A DNA stretch of 64,000 bases from Rhizopus sp. PT2906 (GCA_025529335.1 JAMYHX010000162.1:1-64000), one strand, 5' to 3'; counted from the stretch's first letter, positions 9,916-22,743 are shown. Notes: generated by a model from the sequence alone, not told the origin. A program made the numbers and translations.

Positions 9916-11832
9916 ATGCCTCAAGCAACCAAAAGAAAAAGAGAAACTGGATCAACAGAAAGCTTTAAGGAAGCTCGTCAAACAATTAGAACCTTAGAAG
10001 CTAGCCTTTCAGATAAATCCAATTTAAACAACATTGTTGACCTCTTCAAGTTTGCCAAAAGTGACAACCCACAAATATGTCATGCTGCGATCCACGCTCT
10101 CAATCGTGTATTCACTGCCTTTTTGATGAAAGGTGATTTAAAGAGAGTAAAGAACACTGATCAACCATCGGCCAAGGAGAAAGTACAGATCTGGCTTCGT
10201 AGTCAATACACTGATTACCTTGCTCATTTGCGAACCTTGCTTTGGAACGACGAACCTGGTCTTCAACTACCAGCTCTTAACATACTGATGAGCAATATTA
10301 AATCAGAATCTGAATATGCCATGAACACATCGGGTGCTTATCACTTTGCCAACCACGTCTATGGCCCGATTATCAAGGCTATCATCACTAACCCAAACTT
10401 TAATGATCATCTTCGTAAGGAGGTTGTTGAAAAGTACTTGAATGTCTATGACGATCTAAGGCACTACTTTTTCAAAGATGCAGCGTAAGTAACCTTTTAT
10501 GATAGTATTATAGTTTTCTTATGATCATTCTAGTGAAGTTATGAATCGTGCTTATCAAACAAAACAGTCCACAACAGAGGTTGAACAGAAAAAGAAAAAG
10601 CTCAAGTTTAGTGAAGAGGTACAACAAGACGACCTTGGATTGATGGCTAGTAATGTCCTTTCAATCTTGGAAAACATTTCCACTATGCCAACAGATGCCT
10701 CGGAAATCGATGAGTTCTGGACAGTCAACCCAGCGCAATATGAGAATGATGATAATAACAAAAAGACCAAATCAGAGGATGATGAAATTTTAGGTGATGA
10801 AGGTTTATTGTCTGATGATGAACAACCTTTGACAGAAGAAAATGATCAGAAAAAGAAAAGAAAACACCCTTTGCTTCAATTGACTGTTCATCGTCGAGGA
10901 TTCTCTGACTGCTGGTTAGCATTCTTAAAGCTGCCTCTCACAGAAGAAATGTATAAAAAGATTCTGCTGATCTTGCATAAAAGAATTTTGCCACACTTGG
11001 CTGAACCAAAACTGCTGATGGATTTCTTGACGGATTCATATAATGTTGGAGGGGCCGTCAGTTTGTTAGCGCTCAATGGCTTATTTACTTTGATTGTAGA
11101 TCATAACTTGTAAGTGCTATCGAACCATTATGAATAAGGAACACTACTAATCACTACCCAACAGAGATTATCCTGATTTCTATAAGAAGCTTTATACATT
11201 ATTGGATAGAAATGTGATGCATGTCAAATATAGATCTCGATTCTTCCGTTTATTAGAACTCTTTTTATCTTCTGCGTAAGTCAACATGACCTATTTTGAC
11301 AAACTTGAATGATAACAAGTAACCATAGATACCTTCCTGCCACACTGATTGCTGCATTTATTAAGCGTTTGGCTCGTTTATCCCTTACTGCACCACCTGC
11401 TGCCTGTGTGATCATCATTCCGTTCATCTACAATCTCTTAAAACGTCATCCCACATGTATGTGTCTCATACACAGCAACAAAGCAATTGATAGTGCCGCC
11501 ACTGATCCATTTACAATGGACAATCTGGATCCTTATGAATGTAAAGCACTTGACTCATCACTTTGGGAAGTAAAGACATTGACCGAGCATTATTACGCCA
11601 ATGTGTCCACTCTCGCCAAGATCTTTGGTGAGCAGTTCTTGAAACCAAAATACAATCTTGAAGATTTCTTGGATCATACATATGCAACAGTAAGTATATT
11701 CATTCTGTTCACACTTGTTACATTTGCTCACTAAATTTCTTCTAGTTCTTCACTACAGAAATTGATCGCAAGCGAAAGAAAGAGCCAGCACTAAATTATG
11801 AAAAGCCCACAGAAAGTATTTGGGAACTTTAA
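9916..11832 (+). CDS. NOC4: nucleolar complex protein 4 (Noc4, CBF/Mak21 family)
   Basis: Five exons (9916-10484, 10534-11109, 11165-11275, 11329-11689, 11746-11832) join in frame to 567 residues, near the usual family length. A basic N-terminus (KRKRETGS) precedes helical repeats. The CBF domain is in the last third, with the family signature AYLPATLIAAFIKRLARL spanning an exon junction. An acidic and lysine-rich linker (around residues 265-300) fits a nucleolar protein. Noc4 is known to bind Nop14 and support 40S subunit maturation and export. It lies convergent with the V-ATPase B gene, with 115 bases between the stops. High confidence from the ordered match and clean splice phases. Confidence 0.92.
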
Positions 11833-11947
11833 TATATTAATAAACGTGTACATAAAAAAAGGGAAGGAAGCCATCTTTATATTTGGTATCCGTTTTCAAT
11901 TGAAATCGCTTTTATTACAAACAAATTGCTTCTCTGGCCATTCTTTC

Positions 11948-13806
11948 TTACTCGGCACTAGGTTCTTCATCGTTTGTGTCAAATACACCCTTTGATCTCT
12001 TGTTACGTTCACGTTGATAGAATTCAGCCAAGATATTTTGAGGAATACGGTTCAACAGTTCCTTGGGGAAGATACGAAGGAGAGACCAAGCGAGGTCAAG
12101 AGATTCGTAGATAGTTCTTGATTCATAAGCTCCTTGAGCAATAAATGTTTTTTCAAACTTCTCCAAGAATTCAAGAGATAATTTGTCTTCCTGGTTTAAT
12201 GCTTCTTCACCAACAACAGCCTTCATGGCAGCTGCATCACGACCAATAGCATATTTGGCGTACTATTCAAATGAGCATTCGTAATAATAATAATTATAAC
12301 AAATATCACTTACCAACTGGTTAGAGACATCACCGTGATCTTTTCTGGTCATGCCTTCACCGATAGCAGACTTCATGAGACGTGATAAAGAAGGCAATAC
12401 GTTAATAGGAGGATAAATTTGACGGTTGTCAAGTTGACGATCAACAAAGATCTGTCCTTCGGTAATGTAACCAGTCAAATCGGGAATAGGGTGAGTGATA
12501 TCTAATGAGCAGTGAGTGATATGAACTGAAGCCAAAGGGATAACAATATTTTACCATCGTTAGGCATAGTCAAGATAGGGATTTGGGTGATGGAACCGTT
12601 ACGGCCTTCGACACGACCGGCACGTTCATAAATGGTGGACAAGTCAGTATACATGTAACCAGGATAACCACGACGACCGGGCACTTCTTCACGAGCAGCA
12701 GAAACTTCACGTAAAGCATCGGCATATGAACTCATATCTGTAAGGATAACCAAGACGTGCTTTTCAAGTTGATAAGCATAATATTCAGCGGTGGTTAAAG
12801 CAAGACGAGGTGTAATGATACGTTCGATACTATGTGAAAATGAGTAAAGCACTAAAGCAGGTAACGATATTACTTACGTAGGATCATTAGCCAAGTTAAG
12901 GAAAAGAGTAACACGTTCCATGGAACCGTTTTCTTCGAAATCTTGCTTGAAGAAACGAGCTGTTTCCATGTTGACACCCATAGCACCAAAGACGATCGAG
13001 AAATTTTCCTCGTGACCATCATGGACGCCCTTGGTGGGTGCCAATTTTTGAACCAAACCAGCCTGTCGACAGATTTGAGCGGCAATTTCGTTGTGAGGAA
13101 GACCAGCAGCAGAGAAGATAGGAATCTTTTGACCACGAGCAATGGAGTTCATGGTATCAATAGCAGAGATACCAGTCTGGATCATTTCTTCAGGATAAAT
13201 ACGAGAAAAGGGGTTGATGGGAGAGCCGTTGACATCCAAGTAGTCTTCGGCAAAAATCTTGGGACCCTTATCAATGGGCTTACCGGATCCGTTAAAGATA
13301 CGACCCAACATGTCTTCAGAGACAGGAATACGTTGTGTTTCGCCAGTAAAGGTAACGTGAGTTTGTTTGGCATCGATACCAGAGGTTCCCTCAAACACCT
13401 TTACAAAAGTTCAGTATATTGATTTATCTAAACAAGATGTCTATTTACCTGAACAACTGCCTTTTTGCCTTGAACTTCCAATACTTGACCTTGACGGACT
13501 GTTCCATCAGAAAGGGTTAGGTTGACAATTTCAGAGAATTTGGGAAACTAAATAGTGACAGTGACTTGAATAAGAGAATGAAGGTCAATAAAAAACACGA
13601 AGTAATGCTTACTTTAACGTTATCGAGAATGACCAAAGGACCATTCACACCTGTGACAGTACGGTAATCTATTCTTTTTGGTAAGTGGCGTTTCATCATA
13701 AACTTTGTCAGCAAGCTTTACCTAAACGAGGCTTTGCGATAAAGTCTCTGGTAACAGCAGCCTTGTGAAGTTCAAAAGCTTCACGAGCACTAAGAGTCTT
13801 GGCCAT
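11948..13806 (-). CDS. VMA2: V-type proton ATPase subunit B
   Basis: Seven exons (13806-13722, 13668-13613, 13547-13449, 13398-12878, 12829-12555, 12501-12314, 12262-11948) join with consistent phases to about 512 residues, the standard length. The start MAKTLSAREAFELH is followed by the beta-barrel region, then the nucleotide-binding fold with GLPHNEIAAQICRQAGL in place of a classical Walker A, as is normal for the non-catalytic B subunit. REEVPGRRGYPGYMYTDL and the DNRQIYPPINVLPSLSRLM segments are family signatures. The B subunit alternates with A in the V1 head and also binds actin in some species. The protein acidifies vacuoles and endosomes. Nothing unusual was seen. Confidence 0.97.
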
Positions 13807-14760
13807 TTTATATAGAAAATAAAGCTTTAGGAAAAGGGAAAAAAAAAAGAGAAAGGAGCCAATGTGTTTGAGGTTCAAGTTTCGGTGATTGAATATGAAC
13901 CCGTAGAAGATGTCATCGCCGTTTTCACTGCAAGAAAAATATCCCAGCCTGTTGAATTTGAAGTAAGATAGCTTTTATCAGACAGGTTCAGTCTCAAGTA
14001 TGAAGTGAAAAATATAGAAAGAAATAAGCTGTCTTGTCTTTGTATGCATTATTGTAGTAGAGATTAGCTTAGTGAAAAAGTTAAAATCATCACTTTGGAT
14101 TGTCTTGTTAGATATTTGTCAAAGAACACCCTCCTTGAGTTGGCCTGCTTCATACTTTTATTTATGTATAGATACTGAATAATTTGATTTAGTGAGTGAA
14201 TGAGATGTAAGCAACGACTTTCGAAGTTATCTTTTTAATAATTTCATTACCGTGACTGAAAGGGTTGTATGTGATCATAATGGGAATATAAAATAGAATA
14301 CATTGTCCATACAGTTGATGAGCTCAATAGGTTACTCGCCTTGATCTTTCCAATTGTATGAGAAGACTGTACATATTTTCTCTCTAAAGAGGCAACCGAT
14401 ATTTTCTTGAACGATCATATCATTGAAATAGAATCCTGGTAAGTAAATTTCTGGCTTTATTCTTGCTATTATTTAAATGTGATTTTAGGGCATCGAAGCC
14501 TCGTTACATGCATTGACACGATGTTGAGCTTACAATCAAAGTCCTAAGAAAAGCATACTTACTTTCTATTTTCAAAGCACAATATCAGTGAGTAATGTAA
14601 CTTTATTGACTCGAAACAAAGGCAAAGAAGTACTCATTACAATAGAAAAAATGAGCCCCTTGATCCGTTGACTTCTAGAAATATTGTAAAACTAAAAATA
14701 GATTGACAAACGGTTCCTGACTTCATAAAGAAAACCTTATTATTCTTTGCATAACGATCA
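13807..14760. other. gene-poor stretch with one exon-like open frame
   Basis: The V-ATPase promoter is at the left, with a short A-rich run before the ATG. At 13864-13971 the plus strand reads VFEVQVSVIEYEPVEDVI and on to a GTAAGATAG donor-like end, without a start codon. Further fragments (around 14385 and 14490) could be exons of the same lost gene. I cannot name it. The rest is AT-rich with no clear repeat. Confidence 0.3.
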
Positions 14761-14779
14761 TGCATCTATTTTAATTCAA

Positions 14780-15480
14780 TCTCAGGCGACCATCTCAAAT
14801 TGGTCCTCAAATTGTACAAGATAGTTTCCAAGCTTAAAATGATAGCAACGTACTGTAAAAGTAGGGTTCAACTAGCAAAAGAAACACGTCAATTGGGCCA
14901 TGACTGTTGGGTAAATGTGACCTGGTACTGCGGTAAAAGAGTGTTACGAAAGGAAGGAGAACACTACATGGAAAGGCATATAGTGTCCACAATGAAATAT
15001 AGTGGCAGTGAGACTATAGCTTTGGGATTTTTTTGAGGAAGAGACTTTGAGCCTTTTGAGATTGTTAACACGCGGCTCCGTTGATCAGGGAAATAGACCA
15101 ATCTTTTGACCAACATACTGCATCCCTGGCTTGCAAATATCAGGGCAATTCAGCAGAGGGGTTTTATCTTCCAAAAGGATGAGTTTTTTACCATAGAGAT
15201 AGTTACTCTTGGTAGTGGAAGAAGTTACATCAAGTTAGGGACTTTGAGTACTGGTCTGCTCAAGTCCTGATTTGAACTCTATTGAGTATGTTTGAGATGC
15301 TCTTGAAAAGCTAGTTGAGAAGAAATGATCTTCTGTCAACAATGTGGAACAACTAAAGATGGCTCTACAAGAAGAACAAGTATGACTGAATGTTGGGTTT
15401 GCTGACCATTTAGCTGAAGATATGAAGAGAAGATGTGAAGCTGTTAATAAGGCAAAAGACAGTCCGACTAAACACGGAAG
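14780..15480 (+). mobile_element. decayed Tc1/mariner-type transposase
   Basis: Fragments in shifting frames line up in the order of a Tc1 transposase: an open part at 14800-15036 (with VSTMKYSGSETIALGFF aligned to the family's VKYGGGSIMVWGCF), then IFQKDE near 15170 where FQQDN is expected, then PDLNSIEYV, the DLNxIE catalytic block near 15265. The C-terminal end is MKRRCEAVNKAKDSPTKH at about 15420-15476. TGA replaces the Trp expected after IEYV, and other stops and frameshifts break the gene. Terminal inverted repeats were not located. The element is inactive. Family recognition rests on the ordered motifs, which I regard as solid. Confidence 0.75.
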
Positions 15481-16811
15481 CTCCCCTTTTTCATATATTG
15501 TTAAAATAAAAATTTCAACCTTCCTTTTTTCTCATAATGTGAAGTTCCAAGCTAAAGTGTACACGCGTATCAAGTAGTCTTGAACTTGCCATATTCTTTC
15601 AAAAATTTATTTCAATATTTGTACAGAGGTCACTTTGGGATGACTGTATTTAAACTATATATTCTGCTTTTTCTTACTATCAATTGTCTTCCTTCTCAAT
15701 CGTATCCATTTTATGCTTTGATCTTTTCGATTGCCATTGCTTTTGGAATGTTACACTAAAGCCATCCGATAGAATAATACCTCTCCGATGATGTGGCCAG
15801 TGCATTGTTTGCGGCAACGCATTGTTATCCTAAAATGGTACCTTACTTGGCCACTGTGTCAGCAAAGGGTACAGTGTAGACTTGAAACTAACATAAGGTA
15901 TTGTATAGTCACTCATAAAGACCAGCATCTTTTGTTTTCTTTGCCAAGATCCTGATTTAAACAGGCTGAAGGAACCTTCGATTAGTTCTTCCGACTTTTC
16001 GGTACAACGGAGATTGGGTATTAACGGGAAGCAAGGATAAAAGTTAAAGCACCTCATCAGATTATGACATTGATACCTGTAAAAGATATGACATACAACT
16101 GTGAGCATTTAAGCTCATCTATCTTGTATAACTTTAATCCTACATTAAAGGCTGTGCATATTACGTCAAAATGAGTTATTTCTAAGATTAAGTATTGCTT
16201 GTCAAGCTCTTTTCAATAGGCGGTGTAAGGCAGACATCCACCACCTAGCTGAACGCTTTCTGTAACACTGGGCATAAAAGATTATAATAGCTAGAAGAGC
16301 GATATAGCGAATCATTCGATCACCATCCACATGTGTTTTGTACAATGGAAACGTTGTACAACATCTTTCAATAAGGATCTCACAAAGTTACAGATCTATA
16401 GAACAACCGGAGCTAAGGTTATTTTGAATATAAGCTATATGTTCAGCCAGGTGTATCCAAGCATGATCTTATAGTCATTTGATTTCATATGTCAGTATAG
16501 TTTGTGGTTCCTGATATTCTACTGACTTTTGTTCATAGGAAATGATATCATTATCATTTACAAGAATTTACTTTAGAACCTTATATCTTTACAATCTTAT
16601 GGCCTAGCCCAAGACGATTACAAGTGCGCACGTGGGTCCATAAATTGATATGAATCTGTCGAATCAACACAGCAACAACTTGTCCGTGAAATATATATCT
16701 TCTGATATATCTCAAACAAATACACTAATTATTACTCGCGTTACCTTACTCAAGTTAAAGCAGTTATAAATAGATCATGGTGAATATTTAGGTACACAGT
16801 TTTCAGAACCG
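15481..16811. other. gene-poor AT-rich stretch
   Basis: No supportable gene. A minus-strand open frame at 15830-16108 (92 codons, C-terminus LLTQWPSKVPF) has a protein-like composition, but no partner exons or family were recognised. It may be another decayed repeat gene. Confidence 0.3.
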
Positions 16812-17087
16812 GTGTATCATGGCTCGACTTGTCAATTTTATATAAAAGAGAACTTACAGCTGGTCATAAACACATCACAGATCAAAGAAGAAGACCCTGA
16901 TTTGTCAATGTTAAAAAGTGGGATGCTTATTTATTTAAAAAGCCGACATTCTCTATTGAAAGCAACAGTGCATTATGCAGAATTGACGCATCAGGGTTCT
17001 AAAGTCCAGACAATCGGAACTGAAGGACGAAAAAAAAAAAAAAAAAAAAAAGGGCGCAATTTAATTTCCGAACGACAGTTTGGTTAA
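16812..17087 (+). other. short open frame ending in an A-tract, probably non-genic
   Basis: A 91-codon frame (MYHGSTCQFYIKE) runs into a 20-odd base A-tract at 17030-17050, which then codes a lysine run. It resembles no family I know. An A-tract at the 3' end of a frame can mark a retroposed sequence, but here it may be only a homopolymer upstream of the arrestin gene. Confidence 0.2.
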
Positions 17088-17146
17088 ATGGTTTAAATTT
17101 TATAAAATTTTTCTTTTGATTTCTTTTCGAAACCAATCATTTGAGG

Positions 17147-18943
17147 ATGCACTTAGGCCTACTGTCGCAAGAAAAGATATCCTTTGATCCAATTAAACCT
17201 TTAATCCTCAGAGGACCGCCCTCAGAGAACGCATCATCAGTATTTACAGGCACTGTTGTCTTGACATTATCCAAGGCAACCAAAATCACTGGGATGACAG
17301 TTACTTTTAAATCAGTCGCAACCACTTATTGGCCAGAAGGTAAATGAATAGATATGTGATATACATGACATAGGCTGACCATACAATGTGTGATCTTAGG
17401 TATTGGCAATCGAGGAACACGACTGACCCATGAAAAGATCCTAAGTGAAGAAAGTGTTCAGGTTTTGGAAGCCAGAAAGAATGAGTTTATTAAACTGCCA
17501 GCCGGAACGCACCGATTTCCATTTGCGTTCATTGTTCCCAATGTAAGTGATCGAACAAAAAGGACAAGTAAACAAACATGGCGTATTAATTACCTTTTTT
17601 AGTCAATTGTGGAAACTATTGAGGACGTCTATGGACGAGTAAGACATACAGTTGATGCCAAGGTGGCATTGTATGCTAGCGGACTGCAGCAAATTCTGAA
17701 TAGTTGGCATGTAAGCAAGCCTGTTCTTGTACTTCGCGCGTACATGTCAGATTCTCTACTGACCAATAACTCCCTGCAAGATCTCTCTCGCACATATGAA
17801 AAATGTTTACCCGCCGCTGACATACAATTAGTAGTGGAACGTGCCGCCTTTTCCTCTGGTGACCTATTCTTTTTAAGGCTAATTTTAGAGCCACACCGTA
17901 AGAAAGTGCGCCTGGAACACATGGAACTCTCTGTTACTGAAAGTCGCCGTTATAATGTTGCTGAAGCGAGAGCGAATCGAACAGATACAGAAGTGTTCAC
18001 TTTACCCTTTTTAAAATCTGTCAAACTAGTTGAGGGCGGAGAAGATGTGACTGATGGAGAAGGCGATTTACGATCTGTGTTTACTAAGAATGGAAATGCA
18101 GTCGAACTGACCAACACAATTGCCTACAGAATCACATTTGCTACCCCTACTTGCATGCGAAACATACATCATACAACATACTATAAAGACATTCTATTCA
18201 GACATCATCTCAACATTACCATGACGATTTCATTTGTAGATAACGATACCAATATTTCCCGGCCAATGTTAAGCACCAATAGCAGCACAAGCAGTTTTGG
18301 AGAAGAAACATCTGGATCGACGATTCAACAAAGTTCCGCCATACCCAACACTAACCATATTAGTATGGATCACAGCATTGAACAACAGGCAGCACAAGTG
18401 GCTAATACGCTTGTAACGCCACCACCAGCAGCATTTTCACCAAACACACATCCTCGAGAACCAATCCTAACGAATACGACGGTGATTCACCATATGAATA
18501 ATATTAATACCAATCCTTCCCAACAGTCGATGTGGTTATCCAAATTACGTAAGCCTACTAACCAAAAAGAAAATGGTACACAAGTTATAAGAAAGCGAGA
18601 AACGATTCGATTGGAGACTCCTATTACCGTCTTTGATTGCCGACTGAAAGAGGATTATGGAAGATTACCATCCTATTCAGAATTGAATGTTACATCTGAC
18701 CTTAGTCACGGCGATGATAAAAATAAAATGCTGCAGGAAATAATGGAACAAGATTTAATGTTACAGTGCAAACCAGACTCCGATGAACAAATACCTTCTT
18801 CGGAACCGCAGCCACAGCTATGTCCATGCTACTTCAAATTTCGTAGGCAAATGGAGATGGCATCTCAATTTCAGTTGTTTTCAACACATAACAAGCTTGA
18901 AAAGATACCTTCGATCCCACCTCCAGATTATGTAGAACAATAA
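17147..18943 (+). CDS. arrestin-related trafficking adaptor (ART), Rsp5 adaptor
   Basis: Three exons (17147-17339, 17400-17542, 17603-18943) give 558 residues from ATG at 17147. The N-terminal arrestin fold is recognised by LRGPPSENASSVFTGTVVL and by LPAGTHRFPFAFIVPN before the second intron; the C-terminal arrestin fold follows to about residue 310. A Ser/Asn/Thr-rich linker comes next, then LPSY (in RLPSYSELN) and a terminal PPDY (IPPPDYVEQ), the PPxY-type sites that recruit Rsp5/Nedd4 ubiquitin ligases. Such adaptors are known to mark plasma-membrane transporters for endocytosis or to act in pH signalling (PalF/Rim8). Which client applies cannot be told. The domain order and the PPxY end make the general call strong. 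Confidence 0.88.
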
Positions 18944-19441
18944 TACCCCCCTGTTTCCATAGAGATTAATTATAGAAATCATTGTTACATTTTAAATATA
19001 AATAAAACCTTTGTTCTCATGCGAAATTCCCAGTGAAAGCAATTGAAAATATCAACCAGCATTTTTTTATCTTGTCATTCAGCTTGTTACACAAATCAAA
19101 TACTTCAACACGTGTGGCAAGCGAAAATAAGGTACATCAGTTTCATTGCCCGATTACCATTCAACTTTTATCGATCACGAACGACAACGATGAATGCACG
19201 CGTACCCATAGTGATAATCATTTGTTTCATCTAATCCTTATATGGTATGGCAGTAGCCATTTCAGTAGCTTCATTTGTTCATGTAGCAAAGGATGATCCG
19301 ATAGCAGTAAGAGATTACAGGCTGAATGGATAAATCACTGTACAACCCTGTGTTATTTATAATTATAAAACTAAATTTTTATAGTTTTTTTCTTTCCTTG
19401 GTTTACATTTCTTTTTTATTTTCTTTATTTATACTTTAAGC
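18944..19441. promoter_or_regulatory. intergenic, promoter of the homeodomain gene
   Basis: AT-rich spacer. An AATAAA-like string near 19000 may serve arrestin-gene 3' processing. A pyrimidine-rich run at 19379-19440 directly precedes the homeodomain ATG. No other gene seen. Confidence 0.4.
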
Positions 19442-20957
19442 ATGATGCCACCCATATCTGGCTCATATATTAGCAGCACGTCTAGTAGCAATAATAATAG
19501 TAATGATAGCAATGTAGATTATCTAAACGATCTCTCTCAACAATTTCAATACGATATGGATACCAAAAGACCTTCAATGATCAATACAATGATGCCTCCT
19601 CCGCCTCCTTTCGTTATCCCTCCTTTGCCGTTCGATGGCAACATAGCCCGTCCACGTAAACGAACGAGAACGACTCCAGAGCAACTCGCCGTCTTGGAGA
19701 AGTCATTCAGCATGAACCCATCACCCAACAGTCGAGTGCGAGAGCAGCTGTCTCACCAATTGGGTATGCCTGAACGTTCAATTCAGATTTGGTTTCAGAA
19801 TCGCCGTGCCAAAATGAAAAGTCAGGCTAAGCGATCGATGCAGATGCAAGACAGGACGTTGTATATGCGACAGCAATATGCAGCCAGTGCGGCAGCAGCC
19901 GCTTGTCAATCTGCTGCAGTGCAGCAGCAATCAGGCACGATAGACCCTAACTTGTATAACTATTACTACTACTATTATTTTCAACAAATACAACAACAGT
20001 ATCAGCTAACTAAATTATCAGATTCGAATAATATTATGACTGCAGGTATCAGTACGAATCATTCGACGACACTCCAAAGCACCCACTCAAGTGCCATGCC
20101 TCCCTATAACATGTGGGTTTCAAATACCCCGATGCCCGACCTCACGTTGTCTGCCTCAACTTCAAGTTCATCTACTGCCTCGGATAATCATCCCGGCTAT
20201 AAGAAGTCTTCTATATCATCAACGTCCGAGCGAGCCAGAGCTCATTCGGTTGGTCCTTACCCATATTATCACCGTAGTAAGTCTGTGCAGCATGAAAGAC
20301 ATGCATCGCTTGGACCTCCCACTTCTCATCAGTCGTCTTCGTTCTACGAGCAATCTAGTTTTGTCCCACAAGGACAATTCTATAGCTCAATCATTATGGA
20401 AGAACCAACGGCTACGAGTTTAACAGCTGGTAAATGTACACATGTATGACAATAACATGTATTCTAATGTTTTTTTTTTTCTTTTTTCTATAGGTCCTGT
20501 TAAACAACGATTTGGTTTGGCAGCAGAGACACTTCAAATTGGTACATGGAAACGAGTCTGTAGCTTAAGCTGTCAAGTCGATTTATCCACACGTACACTT
20601 GTGTGGTGTATTGGTGATGAACAGCAACAGCAAAGCTTCCGTATAGACATCAGTTTCAACATCGTGCAATACATCCGCATGAAAGAGAATAGACTAGAAT
20701 TCTTTGTTAGCTCACCTGCACAAGTTCAGTTTTATATGACAACTGAAGTAGGCAAATGGATTCAATGTCATGACTTTACTGAAGACAAGCAAGCATCCTT
20801 GGAAAACCTTCATATTCTTGAAGGATTGAACCTGAGAACAGAGTTTATGGAAGTTTTGATGCAGGCACCAGAACTTCAGTCTTTACTTATCCAAGACAAT
20901 GACGATGGTATGACAAGCAATTTATTACTTCTCCAGAGCTTACATTTACCGTCTTAA
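19442..20957 (+). CDS. homeodomain transcription factor with a C-terminal conserved-looking domain
   Basis: Two exons, 19442-20429 and 20494-20957, give 483 residues. The homeodomain spans about residues 70-130: RPRKRTRTTPEQLAVLEK at its start and the recognition helix RSIQIWFQNRRAKMK with the WFxNRR core. It is a typical (non-TALE) 60-residue type. Low-complexity stretches follow (Ala, Gln, a run of Tyr, Ser). The second exon encodes a compact part with QIGTWKRV, TRTLVWCIGD and SFRIDISFNIVQYIRM, which resembles a domain I recall behind the homeodomain of basidiomycete homeobox factors; this link is from memory. A nuclear regulator is certain; targets are unknown. PHO2-like is possible but not shown. 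Confidence 0.88.
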
Positions 20958-21868
20958 TCATGCTATTCTTCACACTCCTTCAATTGTGATACATTAATAA
21001 AAAAAATATAAAGTGTTTTTTTGTAAAGAGCTAAAATTAGCCTGCTTTGTGTCTACCTCTCTCCTTTTTCTGCAACATAGATGGTATAGAATATAGGAAA
21101 TGAGCAGGGGGGAAAGGAGGTCATTGTTTGCGTTTCCTTTTGAGGCTAGTTTGTCAACTATCAAATTGCTAAAACCTTTAATATGAGTACAACTGTCTCA
21201 CATGTTTAGATGAAACCAGGTAACGGCGCCTACTCTCCTTTAAAATGCATAATTCCCCTGAATGGATGTCTCACGATTAACTTGATTTTTATTTCATTCA
21301 ACGTGTGACATATTTTCTTGGCTACTCGATTTTTAATAAAATATTTTCAGTGGTGATATTGCCAATGATATTAAACATAATACCCTCAAGGCTAACTATA
21401 TATTGAAAGTATACGGTATCCATAGCAATAAAAGGGAGAGAAAAAAAGAAATATAAACCAAAAGTTCACAGGGTAACCTTTTCAATATAGAAATACCTCC
21501 CTATGACCCCCCTTCCTTCTCGAAGTGTACATCATTCTATGAAAGCGCCACTTTTGCTGCTCTTCTGTCACTTTTCTACTTGTCTTTTGAAATTCAACAG
21601 CGTACAAGTAAATTGCTTACCTAAGCTATTTTGTCTAGACTCTGTGTAACGTTCATTTTGTTTGTTGAATACTTTCAATCAACTTCAATATTGCTCTTTA
21701 AGGTCTTGTGATTTTTATTAAATATAGAAAAAATAGCAATATCATGTCAATAAAAGTGGGTGAGTAGTGATTTATACGAAAAAAAAAACTGAGCGCGTCT
21801 TTGGATTGTTTCTGCACATGACGTAATTGATTTCTTTCTCTTTTTTTTTTTTTTTTTTAAAAAAAAAA
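20958..21868. other. intergenic, no gene seen
   Basis: 911 bases without a supportable gene. An A-rich run near 21000 and AATAAA-like strings suit 3' processing of the homeodomain gene. Adjoining T and A tracts at 21841-21868 sit directly before the next ATG. No RNA gene or repeat recognised. Confidence 0.4.
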
Positions 21869-22202
21869 ATGATACCAGAAGAAGAATATGGTCAGCTAAC
21901 CTCTCAACTATCGGATAATGAGCAAGAAGAAGCAATAGAATTTATTTCTTATGCAGAAAGTGATGACGATGACGAAGATCCTTATTTTATGCCAGAGCAT
22001 AATAAGCGAACCAGTACTTGGACATTTCAAAAGTACGCTTCATCATTTTGGTTTAATTGATCAAATTAACATGTTTGTTTATAGATTAACTTGTGCTCCT
22101 ATTCAAGTCGTTCGCTTTACGATACCCGCAGTTTGCATACTTACAATATTCATATATACTATTGTGATTGCTGTATTGACAGAGAAAAAGAAGAATAGTT
22201 GA
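21869..22202 (+). CDS. small acidic protein with one C-terminal membrane segment
   Basis: Exons 21869-22032 and 22085-22202 join in phase to 93 residues. The N-terminal half is acidic (EEEYGQ, ESDDDDEDPY). The C-terminal half holds one hydrophobic segment (VRFTIPAVCILTIFIYTIVIA) followed by a lysine tail, the plan of a tail-anchored protein. The single intron removes an in-frame stop, supporting a real gene. No family recognised. It could sit in the ER or vacuole membrane; nothing in the sequence decides. Confidence 0.6.
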
Positions 22203-22743
22203 CACACGAGCACAGTGACCAAGTTACTCTTTTAATGATATAATGTAAATAAAAGATCTTGTAAATACAGTATCATTTCTTTTCTGATATAATAATAAGC
22301 TACAGCTTGCCATTTTCAAATACTTTTGAGAATGCCTAGTTGGCTAAGTAAAGCATTATTGAATAGTAAAGAGTGAACTCTGCTGGATATGTTTAGAAAT
22401 ATGACTAGTAGACGTATAATCAATCAGTCATAATACTAAAGAACGCCCTTAACACAAGAGTGTGTGTCTTGTAAATTCATCAAACAAATCATTTCGTGAC
22501 AGTTCCTATCAGCAATGATCTTTATTACCTGACTTTTGCGATCTTATCAAATCTTAAGAAATACACCTCTTTTTTTCGTGTACTTGTCACAATTACGCGT
22601 ATACTTTTAACAGCACATGACCTTGTTTAACAAACAAACAATAGAAAAAAAGAACGTCTATGACAGATACGAAACCCATTGTGCATTTATGACAAAACAG
22701 AGTTTATTTCTAAGTCGTTATTTTAAAACCAGCTAAAAAAAAT
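22203..22743. other. intergenic, no gene seen
   Basis: AT-rich spacer between convergent 3' ends of the small membrane protein gene and the cyclophilin gene. No open frame or RNA gene was recognised. Confidence 0.4.

Noticed and set aside
12943..13422. 159-codon plus-strand open frame
   Set aside because: Antisense shadow of the V-ATPase subunit B exon 4.
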